A stretch of DNA of 64,000 nt from assembly GCF_003429095.1 (NCBI RefSeq), contig NZ_QVTE01000001.1, positions 124,001-188,000 on the forward strand, written 5' to 3'. Each line of letters opens with the position of its first letter. The first letter of the stretch is position 1. The notes below the pieces were generated by a model. It ran no database searches. It worked only from the letters and a program-made list of their open reading frames with translations, and was not told where the DNA came from. Both the position numbers and the translations under genes were made by a program. Source of the DNA: Peribacillus saganii (GTDB taxonomy: Bacteria > Bacillota > Bacilli > Bacillales > DSM-1321). This document shows, one piece after another, positions 5,947 to 14,961 of the stretch.

Positions 5947-7506
5947 CTAGGTTTTTGTACCCTCTGCAACTACCACTCTATTTCTTCCTTGTTGTTTGGC
6001 TTTGTATAAAGCTTGGTCGGTCAAATTTAATAATTCTGAAAACCGATGGGCTGTAGATGGTAAATTTCCAATTCCAATGGAGATTGTAATCGGCTTACCA
6101 GTTGGACTAATTGTTTCTTCAGTAGTTTTCCTTATACGTTCTCCAAAGGATTGAGCGAGAGGTAAATCAGTTTCTTGAAGAACAATCAAGAACTCCTCTC
6201 CTCCTAAACGGAAACACAAATCACTTTCCCTTGTTTCTCTTTTAATTAATTCTGATAGATATTTGAGCACTTCGTCACCAACTTGATGACCGTACTGGTC
6301 GTTAACATTTTTAAACCGATCTATATCAAACAATATGATAGAATAATCTCCTAAATCTTTAATCTTTCTTTCTAGAAAGCGGCGGTTATAGAAACCTGTC
6401 AGTGGATCTTGATTAGATTCACTCTCAACGAACGTAATTTTTTTCTGGTAAAAGTCAACGGCTACCAAAATAGCCCGTTTTAGTTCCTTTAATTCAAAAT
6501 ACCACTCTGGAATTAGAGGCTTTTGTACAGATGGGTCTAGTGTGATTTGTTTTGCATAGATTGCTAAGTTTCGTATTGGAGTCACAATTTTTTTTAATAT
6601 AAGAAGGGAAATTATAAATACAAAAATCATAAAGGGGATTGCTATTAAGCTAACTTGCTTTGCCATTTGAGCAGTTGGTTCTATAACTGAACTTTTAGGT
6701 GTCTGGGACACAATCCCCCAATTAGTTGTTGATCCAGCAGAGGCGAAACCTGCCAGCATAGCAATCCCCTTTGTATTAATAACTTCTTGGCTTCCATTTT
6801 TCCCTTTCAATACTTGCTTCACAATTTCGTTTTCTTTAACGTTATCGTTAATTCTATTTTTATCTGGGTGATAAATAACATTACCTTGTGAATCGACAAC
6901 ATATACATATGAATTATTTTCATGTTTTGGATGTTGACCAAGAACTCTGGTAAGGCTGTTTATTTCATGTAAATGGATAGTTCCGCCAATAAACCCCTTA
7001 TACGCCCTATTTTCGTCAAAAACAGGTACAGAAATAAGTAATATTAGGTTCCCTGTGACTCCAACATATGGCTTAGATACAGTGGGTAATTTCTTTTCTA
7101 AAGCTTCCTTTGAACCGATACTATTAAGTTTTTTATCTACTAGTTCCATATGAGGTGCTGATGCAACAACACGTCCTGATTTTTCCACAAAAAGAAGTGA
7201 ATTAAAAAACGTAGTGGACTCTAACGTTTGTTCTAATTCATCATGTATTTCCTTCGGATCAGCCGTTAAATATTCACTTTCTTCAGACTCCATTATTAAT
7301 CTTTTCATCATATTTCTAAAAAGAGAATCCGTTGTAGCGGCTAATTTTTGAGCGTAATATTGATTCTCTATTAAATAATTTTTTTCAAGATTTTGCTTAC
7401 TGACCAAAATGCCTGAAATAGCAGTTCCAATGAATGTTCCGACCATAGCAAAAACCAATAAAGTCAATATAAGTAAATGAATACTATATTTCTTTTTTTT
7501 CATCAT
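5947..7506 (-). CDS. Membrane diguanylate cyclase, dCACHE sensor plus GGDEF
   Basis: Makes cyclic-di-GMP from two GTP, at the membrane. Of 519 residues, about 8-30 form the first membrane helix, 35-285 an extracytoplasmic double-CACHE-type sensor, about 288-308 the second helix, then a linker and a GGDEF domain (about 360-515). The catalytic signature is GGEEF in RLGGEEFLIVL, with DPLTGFYNRR and DIDRFKNVNDQYGH also intact, so it should be active. I see no RxxD inhibitory site just before the signature. It is the only large gene of the element on the minus strand. The sensed ligand is unknown; CACHE domains usually bind small molecules. Confidence 0.9.
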   Translation of the reverse strand: MMKKKKYSIHLLILTLLVFAMVGTFIGTAISGILVSKQNLEKNYLIENQYYAQKLAATTDSLFRNMMKRLIMESEESEYLTADPKEIHDELEQTLESTTFFNSLLFVEKSGRVVASAPHMELVDKKLNSIGSKEALEKKLPTVSKPYVGVTGNLILLISVPVFDENRAYKGFIGGTIHLHEINSLTRVLGQHPKHENNSYVYVVDSQGNVIYHPDKNRINDNVKENEIVKQVLKGKNGSQEVINTKGIAMLAGFASAGSTTNWGIVSQTPKSSVIEPTAQMAKQVSLIAIPFMIFVFIISLLILKKIVTPIRNLAIYAKQITLDPSVQKPLIPEWYFELKELKRAILVAVDFYQKKITFVESESNQDPLTGFYNRRFLERKIKDLGDYSIILFDIDRFKNVNDQYGHQVGDEVLKYLSELIKRETRESDLCFRLGGEEFLIVLQETDLPLAQSFGERIRKTTEETISPTGKPITISIGIGNLPSTAHRFSELLNLTDQALYKAKQQGRNRVVVAEGTKT

Positions 7507-7834
7507 CTTTCTTCACCTAAACATTAAGTGCTATTTTTGGGATCTAATAGCCCACTAAAATATAACATGTCATTCCTGTCAGCTTCAATAGTTTCCAATA
7601 TTTGAAATAAATAACTTTGGTTAGATGTGATAATGCTTGTATTTAACTTTCCTAATTTATCTGACATTTAGAATATTTTTGTTAATGTTGTATCTTAACA
7701 CTCTATTAATCCACGATCGAATCGGACTCGTATCTACAGGCTCTTATGTCAAAGAAGTGTCCTCAAATTAAATTTAAACTAACCTAACATAGGACAATCT
7801 GTTTTCCGCATACGTTAGTTTGAGGTGACCCGTC
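7507..7834. other. Intergenic region inside the element
   Basis: A/T-rich, between divergent genes; promoters for both should lie here, but no clear sigma-A or sigma-B pair stands out. Confidence 0.4.
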
Positions 7835-7966
7835 ATGGCAAAGAAACTCGATTTTGTCTATCACCCAAAAGCAGAAAATAAACTTGATGAAGATAAAGCA
7901 AGGGAAGCAAAACAGTTGATTGCTGAATTTTTGGTTAAAAAAGCACTACAAAAAGCCGCAAAGTAA
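7835..7966 (+). CDS. 43-residue basic small protein of the element
   Basis: Starts MAKKLDFVYHPKAENKLDED and continues as a Lys/Ala-rich amphipathic helix to AAK. An AGGTG site lies upstream and a strong terminator begins inside the last codons, so it is a self-contained small gene. No family recognised. Size and charge would suit a DNA-binding accessory protein, but nothing in the sequence proves this. Confidence 0.6.
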   Translation: MAKKLDFVYHPKAENKLDEDKAREAKQLIAEFLVKKALQKAAK

Positions 7967-7982
7967 TATTTGCGGCTTTTTA
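7949..7982 (+). terminator. Terminator of the 43-residue gene
   Basis: AAAAAGCCGCAAA pairs with TTTGCGGCTTTTT across a short loop; the left arm overlaps the end of the coding sequence. Confidence 0.85.
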
Positions 7983-8433
7983 CATGTCGTACGGTATTTT
8001 CATCACAAAAAAGCAGCTTTTAAAACAGTTTCTTTCCGAATGCTTATTTATACTGTTCAGAACTTAAAAGCCAGCTAAATGTTAGCTAATGGAATTTGGG
8101 TTAATCGTGTTTTAAATCTTTAACGATTTATCGTTATTGGCACATAAAATGTCAGATGCTAAATGTCATTACAGGTAAAGAGCTGTTGACATAAACAAGA
8201 AATGATCACCAAAATCATTAAAAAGAAAATTACTTACTTCTACTAGGCTGCTGCGGCAGTCCTTTTTACGTTACTTTTCAATTTGTCCCTACAAATTCCG
8301 ACAAATTATGACACTTTTGTAGTACAATGGTAAATTAATAGAAGGACTTAGCAAAAGAAGGAAGTAAATCGGTGACTTTTTCTTGTTAAAAAAAGTTTAT
8401 TTTTTAATAAGAATAATTTGGAGGTTAAACGGG
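7967..8433. other. Intergenic region upstream of the GGDEF-EAL gene
   Basis: About 450 A/T-rich bases with no open frame carrying a ribosome site. Probably holds the promoter of the next gene; no convincing motif pair seen. Confidence 0.4.
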
Positions 8434-10344
8434 TTGTCAATCAAAAAGAGTAAATACTTACTACTTTCTGTAATATTAATTTTAAGTTTAAAAGCAATAC
8501 AAGAAACCTTAAATTTCATTTTTGGCTGGCAAAACTGGCTATATATTTTTGACGTATTATTTATAATCTCAATATTTACAGTCATCTTTGTATTATTTAA
8601 ATATGTTTATTCTTATTCAGAAGAATTATCTGATACAGAATCGTTTTTACAGATCATACTTGAAAATATGAAGGCAGGTGTCGTAGTAACGGATTCAGAA
8701 GGGAATATAATGTTTGTAAATGATCTTTTTGCTAACCAGTGGAGAATTAATAATTTTAAATATCCTATTTCTCTAAAAACCTGGGCTAGCAATTATGAAT
8801 TATTTCATATTGATGGTACATTTATGCAATGTCATGAAACTCCGTTAGCCCAAGTTCTGGCAGGGAAAGAGGTTGCGAACATAGAATACTTGGCTAAAGA
8901 TAAAGATTCATCCCCCGCATACCTATTAGCAAACGGAAGACCCCTGATTGACAAGACAGGTAAAGTAACGGGAGCAGTTATGGTCGTAAACGATATTACA
9001 GATCGCAAGCAGGCTGAATTAACCATTAAACATATGGCTTACCATGATTCTTTAACAGGATTGCCAAACAGGGACTTATTCAACAAGAATCTTGTTCAAA
9101 AAATAAACCTGGCGAATCATAATAACCAGGAGTGTTTCGTGATGTCTTTAGATTTGGACGGCTTTAAAATGGTTAATGATACCCTTGGGCACAAAATGGG
9201 AGATTATTTATTGAAACAAGCAGCTAATCGGTTGAGCAGCTGTGTGCGTCTTGGGGATAAAGATATGGTAGCCCGTCAAGGAGGAGATGAATTTATTATT
9301 TTCCTCAATGAAGCTAAGCTTAAAGACACCGAGACAGTTGCCAAAACAATTCTAAAAACAATTAATTATCCATTTATACTTGGAGGTAAAGAAATCGTAA
9401 TTACAACAAGTATTGGTATTAGCAGGTTTCCTCAAGACGGTATAAATGCTGAAACATTAAAAAAGAATGCAGACACAGCTATGTATCGCTCAAAAGAAAT
9501 AGGGAAGAACAATTACTGTTTTTTTCAAACGGAATTGGATGATATAAATAAAAACCGATTAGAAATGGCAAGCAGTCTTCGTAAAGCAGTGGGTAACGAG
9601 GAGCTATATTTAGTCTATCAGCCGAAGATCAATCTTTCTTTAAACCGGATAGTTGGCGTCGAAGCATTGTTACGATGGAACAGTCCTGATTTTGGTATGG
9701 TATCTCCTGCGGTTTTTATTCCTTTGGCTGAAGAAACGGGGATAATTGTGGAAATAGGTGAATGGGTTCTGAGTACCGCCATTAAACAAAACAAAAAATG
9801 GCAGGATAAGGGCTTCTCCCCTATTTCTATTAGTGTAAACCTCTCTGCTCGCCAATTTCTTCAAACCGATTTAGTTCAAAAAGTTGAAATCATTTTACAA
9901 GAAAGCGAATTGCATCCTTCACATCTTATACTTGAATTAACAGAAACAATGGCTATGAATAATTTAGAGCATTCGATTGAGAAATTAGAACAATTTAAGT
10001 CCTTGGGCATTGGTTTATCGTTAGATGATTTTGGAACAGGCTTTTCATCACTCAGTTACTTAAAGAAGTTTCCAATCAATGAGTTGAAAATTGACCAATC
10101 TTTTATTCGGGATATGATAATAGATTCACAAGACGCTTCTATTGTAAAAGCAATCATTTCCATTGCAAAAAGTCTTAATCTCACTGTTGTTGCTGAAGGA
10201 GTAGAAACGGAGAAACACGTTAATTTCCTGCATCAGCAACAATGTGATCAAGCTCAAGGTTATTATTTCAGTAAACCTGTACCAAGCAGTGAAATTGAAA
10301 ACATCCTTAAAGAGTCTGTTACAAACGAAAAAAAGACTGTGTAA
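8434..10344 (+). CDS. Membrane PAS-GGDEF-EAL protein (c-di-GMP cyclase/phosphodiesterase type)
   Basis: Bifunctional architecture for making or breaking cyclic-di-GMP. From TTG 8434 (after GGAGG, 9-nt gap; 636 residues) there are two membrane helices within about residues 7-65, a PAS domain (about 75-190) ending in a C-terminal PAC-like stretch, GGDEF (about 205-365) with RQGGDEF, and EAL (about 380-625) with GVEALLRW and LDDFGTGFSSLSYL. Both catalytic signatures are canonical, so neither domain is obviously dead. An alternative TTG start at 8383 would add 17 residues but has no ribosome site. It is transcribed toward the MEDS remnant and closed by a terminator. The net direction of activity cannot be told from sequence. 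Confidence 0.92.
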   Translation: MSIKKSKYLLLSVILILSLKAIQETLNFIFGWQNWLYIFDVLFIISIFTVIFVLFKYVYSYSEELSDTESFLQIILENMKAGVVVTDSEGNIMFVNDLFANQWRINNFKYPISLKTWASNYELFHIDGTFMQCHETPLAQVLAGKEVANIEYLAKDKDSSPAYLLANGRPLIDKTGKVTGAVMVVNDITDRKQAELTIKHMAYHDSLTGLPNRDLFNKNLVQKINLANHNNQECFVMSLDLDGFKMVNDTLGHKMGDYLLKQAANRLSSCVRLGDKDMVARQGGDEFIIFLNEAKLKDTETVAKTILKTINYPFILGGKEIVITTSIGISRFPQDGINAETLKKNADTAMYRSKEIGKNNYCFFQTELDDINKNRLEMASSLRKAVGNEELYLVYQPKINLSLNRIVGVEALLRWNSPDFGMVSPAVFIPLAEETGIIVEIGEWVLSTAIKQNKKWQDKGFSPISISVNLSARQFLQTDLVQKVEIILQESELHPSHLILELTETMAMNNLEHSIEKLEQFKSLGIGLSLDDFGTGFSSLSYLKKFPINELKIDQSFIRDMIIDSQDASIVKAIISIAKSLNLTVVAEGVETEKHVNFLHQQQCDQAQGYYFSKPVPSSEIENILKESVTNEKKTV

Positions 10345-10717
10345 GAGCAAAGAAAATGCTTTAACTGAAAATTGTTTGAACTGGAAAAGCAGCTATTGTT
10401 TTCTTCGTAGAAACAGCGCCCAAAATTAACTGGGCAATGTTTCTTTTTTATGTATTTTTGATTTTTCTGTTGTTCATAAGTCTTTGCTTTGTTTAAACAT
10501 GAATAATGATGAAGTGACATCCATAATTGAAGACCAATGAACTTTTGAATAACATTCGTTAGCTCTATGTATCAAGAAATCTTAACGATTGATATTGCGT
10601 TTATCTTCCTTTCACAAATTACACAAAAACTACATCGCAGTTTAGGCAGTTTAAATTCCAGAAGGGTGGGTAAACAGATAAGTGGTCCGTTCAATATATA
10701 AATGAAGGAGATCACTA
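10345..10717. other. Intergenic region before the MEDS remnant
   Basis: Contains the terminator at 10409-10449 and then A/T-rich sequence with no recognisable gene. It ends in GAAGGAG (10704-10710), the old ribosome site of the decayed gene. Confidence 0.4.
10409..10449 (+). terminator. Terminator of the GGDEF-EAL gene
   Basis: AGAAACA..GCCCA (from 10409) pairs with TGGGC..TGTTTCT and runs into TTTTTT. Confidence 0.8.
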
Positions 10718-11209
10718 ATGTAAATTACTAGGTCTGATAAGCAAATCATTAAAAGGAGCTCATATTCTATATTGTTTTGATGAGCTAGAACAGTACATAC
10801 GGAACGCTATTTTCTTTATTACCTCAGGTATAGAAAAAGGAGAACAGATTATTTTCATTGATAATGTTAAAATTATTCGTCTGTAACATTAAGAACCTTC
10901 AACAGTTATAAACACCGAACAATTGGTGAAGGTTAATTATATCAATAACTTTGATTACTATTGCAGCGGAGGTATATTTCATCCACCCACCAGCATGGAT
11001 TATTTCTGGAAAGCTGTTTAGCCCTATGATCAAAAGAATATTTCTTTCCGAATATGGGGTCATGTGAGTGGGGAAAACAAGAAGACATTTTGCAAACATT
11101 AGAAAAGTTCGAGAGTGAGATGAAAGATATAATAAGCAGAAAGGGAATGCTTGCGGTTTGCGCTTATGATGCTGTCAGAGTACAGGTATTCTCAGATCTA
11201 AAATCATGA
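10718..11209 (+). pseudogene. Decayed MEDS-domain sensory protein gene
   Basis: A GAAGGAG site and ATG (10718) are followed at once by TAA. In another frame, fragments read GAHILYCFDELEQYIRNAIF, SGIEKGEQIIFIDN, then after two stops NYINNFDYYCSGGIFHPPT, then after TAG SFRIWGHV; one base is missing there and the next frame continues EWGKQEDILQTLEKFESEMK and LAVCAYDAVRV. Together these follow the order of a MEDS domain (the sensory domain of DcmR-type regulators and some Bacillus kinases). At least four stops and one frameshift make it nonfunctional. No output domain remains. Confidence 0.75.
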
Positions 11210-11360
11210 TTAATCATGATTATTTATTGACAGACTCTGGACTCGTTCCTTCCCCCTTTTATCAAAAGTCAATAACGTAAGTGTTTATTACTTGATGAAC
11301 TAAGAATTATTCGAAATACTGTATGTAACAACAATTTTTCTGCTAGAAGGAGACCTTTTG

Positions 11361-12380
11361 ATGGATACAAATTCAAACATTAATATAGGTGGACTAGATT
11401 TCAGATGGGACTTGAAAAATGGACAATTTACATTTGAAGGACAAGATGCGGTTCTCTTCTGGATTTCTAGTGCAATGAAAACTTTCTTCGATACGATTGA
11501 GGAAGTATCAGGAGAAGAATCCTCAAACTTGGTTTTTGAGGCTACAGGATTTAGACAGGGATTAGTGGTAGGGGAATATTTTGAGAAAATGAAGGATGTA
11601 AGTGTCACTGAAGCGGCAGAATTAATTACTAACACTTATGCTTCTGCTGGCTGGGGCCGGACCGTTATTCGTGATTTGAACTTTGAAACAAAGACACTCA
11701 CGGCTGAACTTAAGGACAGTTGGGAGCATAAAATTAACGTTGCACAAGGAAAATCAAAAGGGGGGAATTTCCTGCCTGCACACTATGCAGGCATATTTTC
11801 AGGGCTTTTTGGTACAAATATGTGGTACAAAGTAGTCCAGTATCAACTAGAGGGGCATGAGTGCAGTGTAATTCAGTATTTCCCCTCAGAAGTTACCGTT
11901 TCAAATAACATTCATCAATTAGCTAGAAAAAAAGAATCAGAACAAATTCTTCAACTAGAAGCTCTTGTAGAAGGAAAAACTAGAGAATTAAAGGAACTTG
12001 TTAAAAAATTGTCTTCACCAATCATCCCTGTGCTTGAAGGAGTGGTTGTAGTTCCATTAATTGGAGAGTATGATGAAGAACGATCAGAAGAATTAGTTGT
12101 AAAAACATTGAATAACTTACCTTCGTATAAAGCGAACTATCTAATTCTTGACCTAACAGGACTAGATAAAGACATTAATGAGCTTGTTGTACATCTTATT
12201 GAAAAAATTGGTTCTGCAGCTTCTCTTATTGGAACTAAAACCATTCTTGTGGGAATTTCTGCTGAATTAAGTATAGTGATTTCTCAATCAGAATTAAATT
12301 TGTCTAAATTTGAATGTTTTCAAACTCTGCAGCACGGAGTTCATTATGCCTTAGGGCAGATGGGACGAAGGTTACTTTAA
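11361..12380 (+). CDS. V4R-like sensor with C-terminal STAS domain (RsbR-like)
   Basis: Cytoplasmic protein of 339 residues. Residues about 1-190 form a sensor resembling the 4-vinyl-reductase/V4R fold (G-x-x-x-G, then AGIFSGLFG and EGHECSVIQYF near its end). A short charged helix (about 195-220) leads into a STAS domain (about 222-335) that opens PIIPVLEGVVVVPLIGE and has LILDLTGL and LIGTKTILVGIS, as in RsbR-type stressosome proteins; the usual VDT is replaced by DIN. The phosphorylatable threonine positions look present. ATG 11361 is chosen for its AGAAGGAGA site. A terminator follows. It may feed a stressosome or act alone; this is inference. Confidence 0.72.
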   Translation: MDTNSNINIGGLDFRWDLKNGQFTFEGQDAVLFWISSAMKTFFDTIEEVSGEESSNLVFEATGFRQGLVVGEYFEKMKDVSVTEAAELITNTYASAGWGRTVIRDLNFETKTLTAELKDSWEHKINVAQGKSKGGNFLPAHYAGIFSGLFGTNMWYKVVQYQLEGHECSVIQYFPSEVTVSNNIHQLARKKESEQILQLEALVEGKTRELKELVKKLSSPIIPVLEGVVVVPLIGEYDEERSEELVVKTLNNLPSYKANYLILDLTGLDKDINELVVHLIEKIGSAASLIGTKTILVGISAELSIVISQSELNLSKFECFQTLQHGVHYALGQMGRRLL

Positions 12381-12396
12381 AAACGGCCTAGATGAC

Positions 12397-12436
12397 AAAA
12401 AGGCGATACTTCAGTTTAATGAAGTATCGCCTTTTT
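12397..12436 (+). terminator. Terminator of the V4R-like/STAS gene
   Basis: Seventeen-base stem AAAAAGGCGATACTTCA (12397-12413) with TGAAGTATCGCCTTTTT (12420-12436). Confidence 0.9.
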
Positions 12437-12748
12437 ATGTGCACTGCACGTACTATTATTAATATGTCCGTCACGTACATTACCCTTGGAGGAACTTCTA
12501 CAGACAGAAGTATCACTCGTTAAATGATAAAGCCACACATCTAGGGGGGTTTTCTTTCTTTTGATATAAAGAAAGTAGAAATTGTTATTGGGAAATTCAA
12601 CTTACCGAATCCTTTTACCTCGATTCATAAAACCTAAAGGCTTCAATGCAATAGTTTTAATAGCAGGTGAATTTATAACCCTCATGCATCTGTCAATTTC
12701 CTCATACTCTTATTATACGAACCTAATAAGAAAAAAGGGGTACATCAC
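12437..12748. promoter_or_regulatory. Upstream region of the recombinase gene, with a weak sigma-E-like motif
   Basis: No gene seen. CATACTCT at 12703-12710 resembles the sigma-E -10 element, with GCATCT at 12686-12691 as a poor -35. If real, mother-cell expression would fit a sigK-excising recombinase. The match is weak, and a sigma-A promoter is not excluded. Confidence 0.3.
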
Positions 12749-14344
12749 ATGATTGGGATATACTGCCGTGTAAGTACACAAACACAGGCTGAAGAAGGTT
12801 ACAGTTTAGAGACGCAAGAAGAACTATGTAAAAAACGTGCAATTCAGCTTGGTTATACAATTTCAGATATTAAGGTTTACAGGGAAGAAGGAAGAAGTGG
12901 GGAAGATATTGACCGCCCCAAAATGAATGAACTGCGGGAAGATATTTCAAACGGCTTAATCACTAAGGTGATTATTACGGATCCAGACCGCTTAACTAGG
13001 GACTTAACAGATAAACTAATCGTTTGTAAGGAATGGGACCGCTATGGGGCAGAAATTATTTTCATCGATACAGAATATCAAAACACTCCTGAGGGCCAGA
13101 TGTTTTTTAATATGCGTTCGGTATTTGCTCAATATGAACTTTCTCAAATCAGAAAACGTACAATTAGAGGAAGGCTTCGCGCGGTTGAAAAAGATAACAA
13201 GATTATGCCGATGCGTGTTCCACCATACGGATACGATTACGAGAAAGGTTCCCTTATGATAAATGAGCATGAAGCTCAGTTTGTAAAAAAAATCTACAAT
13301 TGGTATTTATCAGGTTCATCACTTCGGGAAATTGGAGAAAGACTGTTTAAAGAAGGTGCAGTTCCAAAACGGGCTGAAAGCAAAAATTTTGGTGCAACTT
13401 CAATTCGAAGGATCCTTACTTCGGAGATATATATAGGAAGATATGTATATAACAAACGAGCGACTAAAAAGGTTTGGGGCGAGAAAACGGAATCAGGTAA
13501 ACAGAAAAAGACCTATCACATTCGTGATGAATCAGAATGGCTGACAGTGATAGTACCTTCAATTATTGATGAGGAAACATACAATCTTGCCCAAATTCAG
13601 AAAGAAAAGAATAGAAAAAAACGGGGAAATGTGAAAGTGAATTATTTGTTTAAGGGCTTAATTCGCTGCAATCATTGTGGTCGAATCTGGGAATGTACAA
13701 CATTCAACGGAAGACTGGATAAGACAACTGGCATAAAGAAACAGTATGCCGTTTACAGATGTCCCAACGTTAATCCTAAAAGATACGGGGATGGAATTGA
13801 AAAATGCAACTCTTTAAGCATTCGTGTTGAATTATTAGATGAGTATATCATGAAGTTGATAAAGGATACAATGACTGATAGAAAGATATTCGGACGGGTG
13901 ATTCTTAACCATTTAAACATTCAAGATGAGACTTTTGATGCTCAGATTGAAGAACTGGAAAAACAGTGTAAACGTAAAGAAGATGAACGTGAGCGTGTAA
14001 AACGAATGTATGTAGTTGCCCAAGTTATCACTGAACAAGAGATGCTTAACGATATGAAACTCATCAACGAACAGATTACAACAATTAATGACGAAATCAA
14101 CTTATTACATAAAAAGAAAATGAATCGGGACAGCAGGAACCTGTCGGATGAGACTGTAGATTTACTCATAGCAAATATTGAGAAGATGTTGGTTGGCGAT
14201 GAAATGTCCTTTGATATTAAACGCGAATTGATTGAGCTTTTGGTTGAGGAGATCACCATCGATGCTAAATGTGAGCAGGTTGGAATCAGTGTAAAAGGGC
14301 TGCTCGATCACATTGCTTCATGGTCACATCGTCAAAAAATTTGA
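12749..14344 (+). CDS. spoIVCA: Large serine recombinase, SpoIVCA type
   Basis: Site-specific recombinase expected to excise the element from sigK. Of 531 residues, 1-150 form the resolvase catalytic domain, starting [10 protein letters not shown] with nucleophile Ser9, then DPDRLTRD and the helix E; about 155-275 is the recombinase DNA-binding domain; about 300-350 a zinc ribbon (CNHCG, then RCPN and a later Cys); about 380-470 a coiled coil typical of this class. The last codons run through attR, and the stop codon lies seven bases inside the sigK part. AAAGGGG precedes the ATG. The symbol is given for role and family; orthology to B. subtilis spoIVCA is inferred. Confidence 0.92.
   Translation: MIGIYCRVSTQTQAEEGYSLETQEELCKKRAIQLGYTISDIKVYREEGRSGEDIDRPKMNELREDISNGLITKVIITDPDRLTRDLTDKLIVCKEWDRYGAEIIFIDTEYQNTPEGQMFFNMRSVFAQYELSQIRKRTIRGRLRAVEKDNKIMPMRVPPYGYDYEKGSLMINEHEAQFVKKIYNWYLSGSSLREIGERLFKEGAVPKRAESKNFGATSIRRILTSEIYIGRYVYNKRATKKVWGEKTESGKQKKTYHIRDESEWLTVIVPSIIDEETYNLAQIQKEKNRKKRGNVKVNYLFKGLIRCNHCGRIWECTTFNGRLDKTTGIKKQYAVYRCPNVNPKRYGDGIEKCNSLSIRVELLDEYIMKLIKDTMTDRKIFGRVILNHLNIQDETFDAQIEELEKQCKRKEDERERVKRMYVVAQVITEQEMLNDMKLINEQITTINDEINLLHKKKMNRDSRNLSDETVDLLIANIEKMLVGDEMSFDIKRELIELLVEEITIDAKCEQVGISVKGLLDHIASWSHRQKI
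14324..14337. other. attR of the sigK-interrupting element
   Basis: Second copy of TCACATCGTCAAAA. To its left is element sequence (end of the recombinase gene); to its right sigK resumes with AATTTGAAAATACCGG. Joining 14312-14323 to this core and to 5693-5704 gives the attP of the circle, an imperfect inverted repeat ATGGTCACATCG / CGATGTGAACAT around TCAAAA. Confidence 0.88.
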
Positions 14345-14849
14345 AAATACCGGAGAAGACACAGAAGATCTGATTTCAATCGGGACAATTGGACTCATTA
14401 AAGCAATCGAAAGCTATTCAGAGGGAAAAGGAACAAAGCTTGCAACTTATGCGGCACGCTGCATTGAAAATGAAGTTCTCATGCATTTGCGTGCGACTAA
14501 AAAAACAAAGAAGGACGTATCTCTCCATGATCCGATTGGCCAGGATAAAGAGGGGAATGAAATAAGCTTAATTGATGTGCTTAAATCAGAATCTGAAGAT
14601 GTTATTGATACGATTCAGCTGAACATGGAAATAGAAAAAGTTAAGCAGTATATCGATGTACTCGATGATAGGGAAAAGGAAGTCATTGTCGGCAGGTTTG
14701 GATTGGATTTAAAAAAGGAAAAGACCCAGCGTGAAATAGCCAAGGAGCTAGGAATATCACGGAGCTATGTATCCCGGATAGAAAAAAGAGCACTGATGAA
14801 AATGTTTCATGAGTTTTATCGAGCGGAAAAGGAAAAGAAACGCGGATAG
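14337..14849 (+). CDS. sigK: Sigma-K, C-terminal fragment
   Basis: Codes for [19 protein letters not shown] onward: the rest of region 2, and region 4 with the helix-turn-helix around [20 protein letters not shown], ending [12 protein letters not shown]. It contributes 170 residues to the joined 237-residue protein. It has no ribosome site of its own; an in-frame TTG at 14313 lies in element DNA and is not a credible start, so this part should be translated only after excision. It corresponds in role to the B. subtilis spoIIIC half-gene, but the cut is earlier in the protein. A terminator follows. Confidence 0.93.
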   Translation, partial: KFENTGEDTEDLISIGTIGLIKAIESYSEGKGTKLATYAARCIENEVLMHLRATKKTKKDVSLHDPIGQDKEGNEISLIDVLKSESEDVIDTIQLNMEIEKVKQYIDVLDDREKEVIVGRFGLDLKKEKTQREIAKELGISRSYVSRIEKRALMKMFHEFYRAEKEKKRG

Positions 14850-14891
14850 TTTTTCGGTTTCAGAACTTGAGTTGAATTTATAGCGGCAAGA

Positions 14892-14921
14892 AGGCGGTTC
14901 TTACAAAAGAATCGCCTCTTT
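14892..14921 (+). terminator. Terminator of sigK
   Basis: AGGCGGTTCTT (14892-14902) with AAGAATCGCCT (14907-14917), one G-U pair, then CTTTT. Confidence 0.8.
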
Positions 14922-14961
14922 TACGTTTTTTTAGAGAATCACCTGGCCTTCAAAAGACACA

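Larger units (their letters stand above)
5679..14337. mobile_element. Skin-like element interrupting sigK (8,645 bp excised)
   Basis: A DNA segment between two 14-bp direct repeats that divides sigK. It contains a large serine recombinase ending at the right boundary, two cyclic-di-GMP enzymes, a decayed MEDS gene, a V4R-like/STAS protein and one small protein. No phage structural, replication or lysis gene is visible. It looks more A/T-rich than the flanking yqe and dna operons. Removal of one repeat copy and the interior restores the sigK frame, so this is inferred to be a developmentally excised element like the B. subtilis skin, though much smaller than that one (about 48 kb). Confidence 0.9.

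Noticed and set aside
13942..14259. Long reverse frame inside the recombinase gene (and similar reverse frames inside dnaK, floA, pepF, gpr)
   Set aside because: Antisense shadows of strong coding sequence; no ribosome sites, no recognisable protein features.
14313..14336. Independent start for the sigK C-terminal half (TTG)
   Set aside because: The codons before the att core belong to element DNA and the end of the recombinase gene; no ribosome site.
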